DNA of 28,063 nucleotides, taken from assembly GCA_036525535.1 (NCBI GenBank), contig DATDAH010000268.1, positions 1-28,063 of the forward strand, given 5' to 3'. The translations under genes were made by a program, and so were the position numbers. This DNA is from DATDAH01 sp036525535. GTDB taxonomy: Bacteria; Actinomycetota; Acidimicrobiia; Acidimicrobiales; DATDAH01. Below the pieces are notes generated by a model. It searched no databases. It saw only the letters and a program-made list of their open reading frames with translations, and had not been told where the DNA came from. Below, in pieces: positions 1 to 6,437 of this stretch. Position 1 is the stretch's first letter; every line of letters starts with the position of its first letter.

Positions 1-153
1 CACGACCCAGCAGTCGTTGTCCTGCCCGGCCGCCTCCAGCGCCTCCCGCAGCGGGATGATCGTGTCGAACGACATGGCGTTCATCCGCTCCGGCCGGTTC
101 AGCATGATCTGCCGGACGTGGGGACGGGGATCGCTCACCTCAACGTAGGCCAT
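1..153 (-). CDS. Enoyl-CoA hydratase/isomerase (crotonase) family protein, N-terminus only
   Basis: This is the first 51 codons of a gene running off the left edge. The translation begins MAYVEVSDPRPHVRQIMLNR and continues PERMNAMSFDTIIPLREAL. The stretch 'IMLNRPERMNAMS' is the classic N-terminal signature of the crotonase superfamily (hydratases and isomerases acting on acyl-CoA thioesters). The oxyanion-hole and catalytic segments lie outside the window, so the reaction cannot be assigned. The start is the ATG at 151-153. A -10-like hexamer CAAGAT lies exactly 6 nt upstream, so the mRNA may be leaderless. It is divergent from the lipoprotein hydrolase at 212. An acyl-CoA dehydrogenase and an acyl-CoA ligase elsewhere in the window fit a beta-oxidation-like role, which is inference. 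Confidence 0.85.
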   Translation of the reverse strand, partial: MAYVEVSDPRPHVRQIMLNRPERMNAMSFDTIIPLREALEAAGQDNDCWVV

Positions 154-159
154 CGCCTG

Positions 160-165
160 ATCTTG
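160..165 (-). promoter_or_regulatory. Candidate -10 element of the crotonase gene
   Basis: The minus strand reads CAAGAT, then 6 nt, then ATG. The A at position 2 and T at position 6 fit an actinobacterial -10 box, and the spacing would place the transcript start at the start codon. No convincing -35 is visible. Confidence 0.27.
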
Positions 166-199
166 GCAGCCCGCGGGCAGAGCCGAGTCCGGCCGGTGC

Positions 200-205
200 T
201 AGGAA
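200..205 (+). promoter_or_regulatory. Candidate -10 or Shine-Dalgarno of the lipoprotein hydrolase
   Basis: TAGGAA is followed by 6 nt and the ATG at 212. It can be read as a -10 hexamer of a leaderless transcript, or as a Shine-Dalgarno (AGGAAG) with normal spacing. The sequence does not decide between them. Confidence 0.3.
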
Positions 206-211
206 GCGACC

Positions 212-1480
212 ATGCGCCGCCGGCTGTACCCCGTCCTCCTCATCGCCCTCGCCCTGGGCGCCGCCGCGGCCTGCTCCGACGACGCGGCCACGGTGACCAC
301 GGCGCCGCCCGCGACCTTCGCCCCCGCTTCCGACGCCGAGCCCGCCGATTTCTCGGGCCGAGGCCCATACGCCGTGGGCGAGATCGACCTGCAGCTCGAC
401 CCTGATCACCTCGTCGCCGTCTTCTACCCCGTCGACCGGGACACGGTGACCCCCGACGCCGAGGCCTACACCTACTCCGGCGGGGACATCCTCGACCCGA
501 CCATCGCCGCCATCCTCCCGGACGCCCTTTCCGGCGAGGTCGCTCCGCCGGACACCTGGGTCGGCCTGCCCGCCAGCGGCAGCGGCCCCTTCCCGACCGT
601 GCTCCACAGCCATGGCTTCTCCGGCAACCTCCGCTTCGGCAACCAGCACAACGCCGCCGTCGCCTCGTGGGGCTACGTCGTCGCCGCGGTGGATCACCCC
701 GAGCGAGGCCTGGCTTCGATACTCGACAGCTTCATCGCCGGCGAGGCCGACGACGCCGAACGGCCCGACGAGTACCTCGACAGCAACCAGCTCCTCGCCG
801 GCCTCGACCTGTTGGCCGAGACCAACGACCAGGCCGACTCCCCCCTCGCGGGGGTCATCGACACCGAGCGGGTCGCGGCCGAGGGCCACAGCGCCGGTGG
901 CAGCGCCTCGGGCACGGCGGCGTACGACGACCGGGTCGACCTCTGGATCGGCCAGGCCCCCGGCACCCCCCTCGCGCCGGACACCGATCTCGAGGTCTTC
1001 ACCACCGAGACCGACGACGGTCCCGACATCGACACAGTGGCGCTGCTCGAGGCCACCGCGCCACCCGATGTTCCCTCCCTGATCATCGCCGCCGAGGGCG
1101 ACACGATCGTCACCCTCGACCGGGTCCAACAGACCTACGACTGGCTCGACTCGCCCAAGCGCCTCGCCGTCATCGCCGACAGCGGCCACGCCGTGTTCGT
1201 CGACCCGTGCGTCCCGATCCGTGACGAGGGGGGCCTCAGCGGCTTCGTCGAAGCCCTCGGCCTCGACCCGGCTGACGTCCCGCTCGTCGAGCTGGGCGAG
1301 AGCGGCTGCCTGCCCGACGACACCGACCCCGAGCAGGTGTGGGGCCTCATCAACCACCTCACCGTGGCCCAGCTCGATCAGGTCTTCGCCATCGACCAGG
1401 ACGTGGCCACCGCCTCGCTGGAGCCGGCCTACCTCGACGCCACCTTCCCCGACCTCCTGGCCGACATCCGAACCGATTAG
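212..1480 (+). CDS. Secreted alpha/beta hydrolase, probable lipoprotein
   Basis: A 422-residue serine hydrolase. Residues 1-20 form a signal peptide (MRRR, then a hydrophobic run) ending in AAAC, so Cys21 may be lipidated; Ala at -3 makes this a weak lipobox. A Ser/Asp/Thr/Ala/Pro-rich linker to about residue 48 is typical of surface lipoproteins. The core resembles the chlorophyllase/PAF-acetylhydrolase/dienelactone hydrolase group. It has an oxyanion segment HSHGFSG (132-138), a nucleophile elbow GHSAGG (225-230, Ser227), an acidic residue in AAEGDT and a catalytic His in DSGHAVF. It probably cleaves an ester or other acyl substrate outside the membrane; the substrate is unknown. It stands alone, divergent from the crotonase and convergent with the PPOX gene. 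Confidence 0.85.
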   Translation: MRRRLYPVLLIALALGAAAACSDDAATVTTAPPATFAPASDAEPADFSGRGPYAVGEIDLQLDPDHLVAVFYPVDRDTVTPDAEAYTYSGGDILDPTIAAILPDALSGEVAPPDTWVGLPASGSGPFPTVLHSHGFSGNLRFGNQHNAAVASWGYVVAAVDHPERGLASILDSFIAGEADDAERPDEYLDSNQLLAGLDLLAETNDQADSPLAGVIDTERVAAEGHSAGGSASGTAAYDDRVDLWIGQAPGTPLAPDTDLEVFTTETDDGPDIDTVALLEATAPPDVPSLIIAAEGDTIVTLDRVQQTYDWLDSPKRLAVIADSGHAVFVDPCVPIRDEGGLSGFVEALGLDPADVPLVELGESGCLPDDTDPEQVWGLINHLTVAQLDQVFAIDQDVATASLEPAYLDATFPDLLADIRTD

Positions 1481-1491
1481 CTCGGTGGAGG

Positions 1492-1920
1492 TCAGTCGCT
1501 GATGGCGGCCAGGGCGGTCAGCTTCGTAGGGGAGAGGCGGACCACGAGCTCGCCGGGGACGCCGTTGCGGCGCCCGAACTCCTCGGCCCGGTCCTCACCC
1601 ATGTAGCGGCCACCGATGCGGGTGGCCACCGCGACCAGCTCGTCGAGGTCGTCGCTGAGCGACACCGTGCCGTCGACCTTCACGTAGGAGAACGGCGGGG
1701 CCTGGTCGTCGACCACCATCGACAGGCGGCCGCCGTCGGTGAGCGCCTTGCCCTTGGCGCTGTCCTCGTGGGTGGTGAAGAGGACGTCGTCCCCGTCGAG
1801 CACGAACCAGATGGGGGCCACGTGGACGTTGCCCTGCGGCGAGATCCACGCCACCTTCCCGGTCCGGGTCCCCTCCAGCAGGAAGGCCCGCCGCTCGTCA
1901 TCGGTCATCGATCGGGTCAT
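1492..1920 (-). CDS. PPOX-fold protein, probable F420- or flavin-dependent oxidoreductase
   Basis: A 142-residue single-domain split-barrel protein of the pyridoxamine-5'-phosphate-oxidase-like superfamily. Visible features are the strand pair 'GKVAWISPQGNVHVAPIWFV' (about 21-40), 'DVLFTTHEDSAKGKAL', and 'RIGGRYMGED' toward the C-terminus. The size and pattern resemble the small Rv1155-type F420-dependent enzymes (established family knowledge), but the cofactor cannot be read from sequence alone. I chose the ATG at 1918-1920, not the 36-codon-longer frame starting at 2028: GGAGA lies 7 nt upstream (1928-1932), and the extra N-terminus is low-complexity and runs into the NuoF-like gene. It is convergent with the lipoprotein hydrolase, 11 nt away. 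Confidence 0.82.
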   Translation of the reverse strand: MTRSMTDDERRAFLLEGTRTGKVAWISPQGNVHVAPIWFVLDGDDVLFTTHEDSAKGKALTDGGRLSMVVDDQAPPFSYVKVDGTVSLSDDLDELVAVATRIGGRYMGEDRAEEFGRRNGVPGELVVRLSPTKLTALAAISD

Positions 1921-1951
1921 CAGGAGGTCTCCAAGTCTTTGTGGTCGGAAC

Positions 1952-2017
1952 GCTGCGGAGCGGAGCGCAGCAGCTCTGCCGACTCGCCGCATCGGCGGAG
2001 CCGGCGGAGCGGAGGCG
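1952..2017. repeat. GCGGAG-rich hairpin cluster between the NuoF-like and PPOX genes
   Basis: This 100-nt gap holds two hairpins. One is gctgcg (1952-1957) with cgcagc (1966-1971) around an 8-nt loop. The other is cgccg (1985-1989) with cggcg (1993-1997) around a 3-nt loop. The segment also carries several copies of GCGGAG/GGCGGAG. Lying just past the TAG of the NuoF-like gene on its strand, it could be a U-tract-less terminator or a structured 5' region for the PPOX gene. Confidence 0.4.
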
Positions 2018-2020
2018 GAG

Positions 2021-3385
2021 CTATGCAAAGGTCCAATCGGCGCGCTTGCGGTGTTGGTCGGGGTCGTACTGGTCCAGCTCGATCAACTTGGGGACTTCGA
2101 GACCCCGCCCCTCGATCCCCCCACCCTCGAGGGCGGCGACCACGTCCGCCGGGAAGAGGCGCAGGATGCTGGAGACCAGCAACTGCTCCTGGGTGCCGAG
2201 GTAGCAGCGGTTGGCGTCGGTCACGGTGAGCAGGCGGGCCCCGATGGCCTCGATGTCCCCCTCATCACCGCCGGACCGGGCGATCCGGTCGAGGCGCTCG
2301 GTGATGTCCCCCGACCCCAGCTTGCAGGGTGAGCACTGCCCGCAGCTCTCGACGTAGAGGTAGTTGCTGGCCAGCCGGGCCACCTCGACCATGTTGGTCC
2401 GGTCGTCGTAGACGATGAACCCGGCCGAGCCCAGTCCACCACCGGCGTCGCGCAGCCCCTCGTAGCTGATCGGGGCGTCCAGGTCGGCCCCGGTCAGCGC
2501 CGGGTTGGCGAAGCCGGACAGGACGGCCTTCACGTAGCGCCCCTCGGCCAGGCCCCCGGCGTGGGTCTCGATGAGCTCGATGAGCGGCGTGCCCATCTCG
2601 ACCTCGACCACGGTCGGCGTCACGACGTCGCCGACGACCGTGCAGACGATCGGGCCGGGCGACTCCTCGGTCCCCATCGACCGGTACCACTCCGGGCCGA
2701 GGGCCAGGATGTGCGGGACGCTGGACAACGTCTCCACGTTGTTGACCAGCGTGGGGTTGGACTGGTTCGTCGGCTCGGCGTCCCGCTTGGGGGCCGACGA
2801 CCACCCCGCTTGCGGGCCGGTGGCGAAGAGGCCGTGCTGGTACGGCGGGGCCCAGCGGGGCAGCGGCTCCTCGCCCTCGATGACCTGGAGCAGGCCGGTC
2901 TCCTCGCCCAACAGGTAGTGGTCGGGACCGGCGACCAGCTCGAAGTCGACGCCCGCGGTCAACCCTTCGGCCTCCATCTCGGTGAGGGCCCGCTCGAGGC
3001 GGTCGATCTCGGTGCGGAACGTCTTCTTCAGCCCGATGTAGGCCTTGGTCGCCCCGACGGTCACGGCGGCGATGGCCGCCCCCTCGATGAGCTGGTAGGG
3101 GTTGGCCCGGATGAGCGCCCGGTCCTTGAAGGTGCCGGGCTCGCCCTCGGCGGCGTTGACCACGACGTACCGGTCGCCGGTCTCGGGACGCGCCTGGCCG
3201 ATCGAGCGCCACTTGCGGGCCGTGGGGAACCCGGCCCCCCCTCGCCCCCGCAGGCCGGCGAGGCCCAGCTCCTGCAGCGTGCCCCCGACGCCCAGCTTCT
3301 CGGCCCGGTCGAGGCCGATGCCCCCACCGGACTCCCACCAGTCGGCCATCGTGGGCACGTCACGCAACAGAACCGGCTCGTGCAC
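2021..3385 (-). CDS. Solitary NuoF-like NADH dehydrogenase flavoprotein subunit
   Basis: A 454-residue homologue of complex I subunit F (Nqo1), the NADH-oxidising FMN/[4Fe-4S] subunit. GRGGAGFPT (47-55) is the NADH/FMN loop and EGEPGTFKDR (80-89) the FMN loop. YLLGEETGLL (157-166) and NNVETL (215-220) are conserved. Cys348, Cys351, Cys354 and Cys394 give the exact C-x2-C-x2-C-x39-C pattern of cluster N3. Two oddities: canonical NADE before the FMN loop reads NAAE (77-80), and about 20 extra residues (roughly 184-209) precede the NNVETL motif. No NuoE, NuoG or other complex I gene lies nearby, so it is probably a stand-alone NAD(P)H or electron-transfer partner. The neighbouring acyl-CoA dehydrogenase, 61 nt upstream on the same strand, suggests but does not prove a link. 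The start is GTG at 3383-3385. Confidence 0.88.
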   Translation of the reverse strand: MHEPVLLRDVPTMADWWESGGGIGLDRAEKLGVGGTLQELGLAGLRGRGGAGFPTARKWRSIGQARPETGDRYVVVNAAEGEPGTFKDRALIRANPYQLIEGAAIAAVTVGATKAYIGLKKTFRTEIDRLERALTEMEAEGLTAGVDFELVAGPDHYLLGEETGLLQVIEGEEPLPRWAPPYQHGLFATGPQAGWSSAPKRDAEPTNQSNPTLVNNVETLSSVPHILALGPEWYRSMGTEESPGPIVCTVVGDVVTPTVVEVEMGTPLIELIETHAGGLAEGRYVKAVLSGFANPALTGADLDAPISYEGLRDAGGGLGSAGFIVYDDRTNMVEVARLASNYLYVESCGQCSPCKLGSGDITERLDRIARSGGDEGDIEAIGARLLTVTDANRCYLGTQEQLLVSSILRLFPADVVAALEGGGIEGRGLEVPKLIELDQYDPDQHRKRADWTFA

Positions 3386-3391
3386 GGACCC

Positions 3392-3397
3392 TGCCTA
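3392..3397 (-). promoter_or_regulatory. Candidate -10 of the NuoF-like gene
   Basis: The minus strand reads TAGGCA, 6 nt, GTG. The spacing matches other genes in the window, but the final base is A, not the conserved T. The AGG could instead be a ribosome binding site. Confidence 0.25.
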
Positions 3398-3446
3398 CCG
3401 GATCAGGGCCGCCTTCACCCGGTCGACCACACCGAGACGGTGGGAC

Positions 3447-4664
3447 CTAGTTCCGGGGGACGTCGATCCAGGGCTGGTCCTTGTCCGTCCGCGGCTCGCC
3501 GGGGAGGCCGAGCATCCGCTCGCCCAGGATGTTGCGCATGATCTCCGAGGTCCCGCCCTCGATGGAGTTGGCCCGGGAGCGCAGGAACATCTTGCGGGAC
3601 GCTCCCGGTGGGCCCTCCAAGCCGATGATGTCGGAGCGGCGCATCGTGTAGTCGTAGTCGACGAGGGCGGCCGGCCCGAGGAGATCGAGGCAGAGCTCGT
3701 AGATGGCCTTGTTCATCTCGGCGAACCGGAGCTTGAGGACCGAGCCCTCGGGCCCGGGGTTGCCGGCTTTGGCCGCGGCGCTGGCCCGCAGGGTCGTGAG
3801 CCGGAGGGTCTCGGCCTCGATCCACAGCGTCATGAGCTTGTCCCGTTCGACCGGGTCCTTGTCGGACTTGGCCGCCCAGATGCGCATGGCCTCGGCGATG
3901 GGCCCGCTCCCCCGGGGGCGCGTGCCTCCGCCACCACCGATCGTCGTGCGCTCGTTCATCAGTGTGGTCATCGACACCCGCCAGCCGTCGCCGACGTCGC
4001 CGACGCGGTCGGCGTCGGCGATGCGCACGTCGGTCAGGTAGACCTCGTTGAACTCGGCCTCGCCGGTGATCTGGCGCAGCGGGCGAACCTCGACGCCGGG
4101 GTCGTGCATGTCCACCGCGAAGTAGGTCAGGCCCTTGTGCTTGGGCTTGTCCGGATCGGTGCGGGTGACCAGCATCCCGCGGTCGGCGAGGTGGGCGATC
4201 GTGTTCCAGACCTTCTGGCCGTTGACCACCCACTCGTCCCCGTCCTTGACGGCCCGGGTCGACAGGCCGGCCAGGTCCGAGCCTGCGCCGGGCTCACTGA
4301 AGAGCTGACACCAGACCTCCTCACCGGTGAACATCGGGCGGAGCAGGCGGTGGCGCACGTCGTCGGAGCCGTGCGTGACCACGGTGGGCCCGGCCAGGGC
4401 CAGGCCGAAGAAGAGGGTGTCCGCCGGCGGCGGCGCCCCAGCCTCCCGCAGACGACGCTCCACGACGGCCTGCAGCTTGGGCCGGACACCGAGGCCACCG
4501 AAGCCCTCGGGGAAGTGGACCCACGCCAGGCCGGCGTCATAGCGGGCCCCCCGGTACTCGATGGGGCTCAGGGCGGACGGTTCGTTGGCGGCGAGGAAGG
4601 CCTCGAGCGCCTCCTCGACCTTCCTGGTCTCCGGATCGACGGCGGTGTCGAGCGTGTCGGTCAT
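3447..4664 (-). CDS. Acyl-CoA dehydrogenase family protein
   Basis: A 405-residue FAD-dependent acyl-CoA dehydrogenase, normal length for the family. The FAD/substrate signature is 'CQLFSEPGAGSDLAGLST' at 119-136, followed by 'DEWVVNGQKVWNT'. The C-terminal helix ends with 'GGTSEIMRNILGERMLG', also diagnostic. The lineage resembles actinobacterial FadE paralogues used on branched, cyclic or steroid side-chain acyl-CoAs, but the substrate cannot be assigned, and I did not identify the catalytic Glu with certainty. The ATG at 4662-4664 has TAGGGT 6 nt upstream and no good Shine-Dalgarno, so a leaderless transcript is likely. It lies 61 nt upstream of the NuoF-like gene on the same strand and may be co-transcribed with it. 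Confidence 0.9.
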   Translation of the reverse strand: MTDTLDTAVDPETRKVEEALEAFLAANEPSALSPIEYRGARYDAGLAWVHFPEGFGGLGVRPKLQAVVERRLREAGAPPPADTLFFGLALAGPTVVTHGSDDVRHRLLRPMFTGEEVWCQLFSEPGAGSDLAGLSTRAVKDGDEWVVNGQKVWNTIAHLADRGMLVTRTDPDKPKHKGLTYFAVDMHDPGVEVRPLRQITGEAEFNEVYLTDVRIADADRVGDVGDGWRVSMTTLMNERTTIGGGGGTRPRGSGPIAEAMRIWAAKSDKDPVERDKLMTLWIEAETLRLTTLRASAAAKAGNPGPEGSVLKLRFAEMNKAIYELCLDLLGPAALVDYDYTMRRSDIIGLEGPPGASRKMFLRSRANSIEGGTSEIMRNILGERMLGLPGEPRTDKDQPWIDVPRN

Positions 4665-4670
4665 GGTCCG

Positions 4671-4676
4671 ACCCTA
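4671..4676 (-). promoter_or_regulatory. Probable -10 (TAGGGT) of the acyl-CoA dehydrogenase
   Basis: The minus strand reads cgtcg-TAGGGT-cggacc-ATG. The same 13-nt core (cgtcgtagggtcg) precedes the ATT-start gene at 23524 with identical 6-nt spacing. This supports a shared promoter architecture for leaderless mRNA. Confidence 0.45.
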
Positions 4677-5225
4677 CGACGACGGCAGTCGGTCCTTGTG
4701 TCCGTCGTCCATGTCGGGGGGCGGCGGCAGCATCGTGGGCGGGTCCTTCTCGATCGACTTCGGATGGATGGTGCCGACGTGGGCCGACCAGAAGCGACCG
4801 TCCCAATAACGCTTGTCGAACCGTCCTGTCGGGTCGTCCCGCCAGCCCGCGGCGGGGTCATCGGGAGCCCGCGGCGACAGAAGTCGCCGCTTGGCCACAA
4901 CGACCATCTTGTTCGTCGTGATGCTCGGGAACATGGTGGTCGTGATGACCTCCCATCCCTGAGCCCCGAGGTCGTTGAGGGAATCGGTGAGGGCCTTCAA
5001 CGACGGGACATCTACGGCGATGTCGGCGTACTCCCAGCAACCGAGAGCCGACGACGGGTCGTAGTCCAGCGAGTCGAAGTAGTCGTCCCAGTCGAACGTC
5101 GACATGGCCGCATGAGCACCAGAGGCGCCGTTCGGCCAATGGTTTCCCGACATGGGCCTTGTCCCGCACGTGGGACAGACATAGAGCCTGTTCGCAACGT
5201 CCCGCACCACGACCAGCGTTACCAC
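4674..5225 (-). CDS. DUF4177-like plus DUF2510 domain protein of unknown function
   Basis: A 183-residue protein from the longest start. Residues about 64-112 (WEYADIAVDV... LNDLGAQGWEVITT... VVVAKRRL) match the DUF4177 pattern, a small alpha/beta fold ending in 'GWE' and a basic strand. Residues 127-150 (GWRDDPTGRF, RYWDGRFWSAHV) match DUF2510, a short Trp-rich motif common at the ends of actinobacterial membrane-associated proteins. The N-terminus carries one CPTC pair (17-20), too little for a zinc ribbon. No membrane segment is visible. The start is uncertain: GTG at 5225, ATG at 5153 (preceded by AAGG) or ATG at 5105 would all keep both domains. The function is unknown. Its end overlaps the -10 of the acyl-CoA dehydrogenase downstream. 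Confidence 0.7.
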   Translation of the reverse strand: MVTLVVVRDVANRLYVCPTCGTRPMSGNHWPNGASGAHAAMSTFDWDDYFDSLDYDPSSALGCWEYADIAVDVPSLKALTDSLNDLGAQGWEVITTTMFPSITTNKMVVVAKRRLLSPRAPDDPAAGWRDDPTGRFDKRYWDGRFWSAHVGTIHPKSIEKDPPTMLPPPPDMDDGHKDRLPSS

Positions 5226-5240
5226 ACGTCCGGGGGGAGT

Positions 5241-5257
5241 GCGAAGAAAATCTTCGC
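5241..5257. terminator. Hairpin downstream of the LLM oxidoreductase gene
   Basis: A perfect 7-bp stem, gcgaaga (5241-5247) and tcttcgc (5251-5257), with loop aaa. It lies in the 81-nt gap after the LLM gene stop on its strand and before the DUF2510 gene. There is no U-tract, so it is a weak terminator candidate; an operator is also possible. Confidence 0.3.
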
Positions 5258-5306
5258 CCTGGATCGGGTGGGCGAACCGTCGGATTGAGCGGATGGCGGG
5301 CGGGGG

Positions 5307-6329
5307 TCAGACGGCCTGGAGCGCCTTGACGGCGGCGGCGAAGGGCTCGTCATCGGCGGGATCGGTCGGGGCGTGGAGCAGGACACCGTCGGCCAGGTCG
5401 CCGTAGCGGTCACCCAGGACCCGGGCCAGCTCGTCGTAGCGGCCGGCGGCGACCACCGTGTCGAGGACGTCGTCGGTGACCGTGGCCTCCAGGTCCTCCC
5501 AACGACCCGCTTTGGTCATCGAGCGGAGCCGATCGCCGAGGTCCTCCCAGCCGTGCAGCTCGAGCGTCCGGCGGTAGGCGGGCGTGGAGAAGAGGAAGCC
5601 GAGCATGTAGCGGCTGCGGGCGCGGGCCTCGGCGACGGCGGCGGCGTCCCGGCCGGTCGCGACCATCCCCCCGACCACGACCTGTACGTCCGACCGGTCC
5701 CGACCGGCGTCGGTCAGGCCCTCCTCCAGCGCCGGGAGGCAGAGCTCGCTGAGGTAGCGCCGGTCGGAGTTGGTCGGATGGGTCACGTATCCGTCCCCGA
5801 CGGCTCCGGCCAGCCGACAGGCTCGGCGGTTCACCCCGCCCAGCCAGATGGGGATCGGGCCGCCGTCCAGCGGGCCGGGGTTGAACTCGGGCTGGAGTCG
5901 CGTCAGCCGGTAGTGCGGGCCCTCGTGGCGCAGCGGACCGCCCTCCTGGAACGCGGTGAAGACGGCGCGGACCGCGGCGACATAGTCCGCCATCCGGTCG
6001 ACCGGGTCGGCCCACTCGACGCCGAACCGGCCCACGATGTTGGGCTTGATCTGGGTGCCGAGGCCGAGCTGGAAGCGACCGGGCGCGAACCCGGCCAGGG
6101 ACCAGGTGGCATAGGCCACCTGCATCGGGCTGCGGACGAAGGCCAGGGCCAGCGCCGGCCGGACGACGAGGGTCGACGTGTGCTCCAGGGCCAGGGCACA
6201 GGTCAGAAAGGCGTCGTTGGTGGTCTCGGCCACGTGCAGGGCGTCGAAGCCGAGGGCCTCCACCCGACGGGCATGGGCTCCGATGTCGGCCAGAGGGGCG
6301 CGGGGATCCATCCCCGCTATCACGTTCAT
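5307..6329 (-). CDS. LLM-class F420-dependent oxidoreductase (TIGR03617/MSMEG_2256-like)
   Basis: A 340-residue luciferase-like (bacterial luciferase TIM barrel) oxidoreductase. The order of motifs fits the family: 'ARRVEALGFDALHVAETTND' near the N-terminus, 'LALAFVRSPMQVAYATWSLA', 'GRFQLGLGTQIKPNIVGRFG' and 'PIPIWLGGVNRRACRLAG'. The GLGTQIKP block with the following RF and W residues resembles the group named after MSMEG_2256, predicted to use F420; the substrates are unknown. I chose the ATG at 6327-6329 because AGAGG lies 7 nt upstream (6337-6341) and homologues start at this level; a longer frame from 6365 adds 12 unlikely residues. It follows the Rieske gene on the same strand after 108 nt, with its own ribosome binding site. 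Confidence 0.87.
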   Translation of the reverse strand: MNVIAGMDPRAPLADIGAHARRVEALGFDALHVAETTNDAFLTCALALEHTSTLVVRPALALAFVRSPMQVAYATWSLAGFAPGRFQLGLGTQIKPNIVGRFGVEWADPVDRMADYVAAVRAVFTAFQEGGPLRHEGPHYRLTRLQPEFNPGPLDGGPIPIWLGGVNRRACRLAGAVGDGYVTHPTNSDRRYLSELCLPALEEGLTDAGRDRSDVQVVVGGMVATGRDAAAVAEARARSRYMLGFLFSTPAYRRTLELHGWEDLGDRLRSMTKAGRWEDLEATVTDDVLDTVVAAGRYDELARVLGDRYGDLADGVLLHAPTDPADDEPFAAAVKALQAV

Positions 6330-6375
6330 TTCTGCGCCTCTCGGCGCGGCCCCTGACGGGGGCATCCGTCCCGCA

Positions 6376-6398
6376 CGCCAACTCGGCTTCGGCTGGCG
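6376..6398 (-). terminator. Weak hairpin after the Rieske oxygenase gene
   Basis: On the minus strand, cgcca and tggcg pair around a 13-nt loop, extendable by one G-T pair, between the Rieske and LLM genes. There is no U-run. It could attenuate read-through between the two genes. Confidence 0.2.
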
Positions 6399-6437
6399 CA
6401 GATCAGCGACCCGACGGCGGTCACTGTGGGCAATGCA

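Noticed and set aside
3102..5288. A 728-codon open frame on the plus strand
   Set aside because: It is antisense to the NuoF-like, acyl-CoA dehydrogenase and DUF2510 genes and spans their borders. It shows no domain and a composition typical of shadows.
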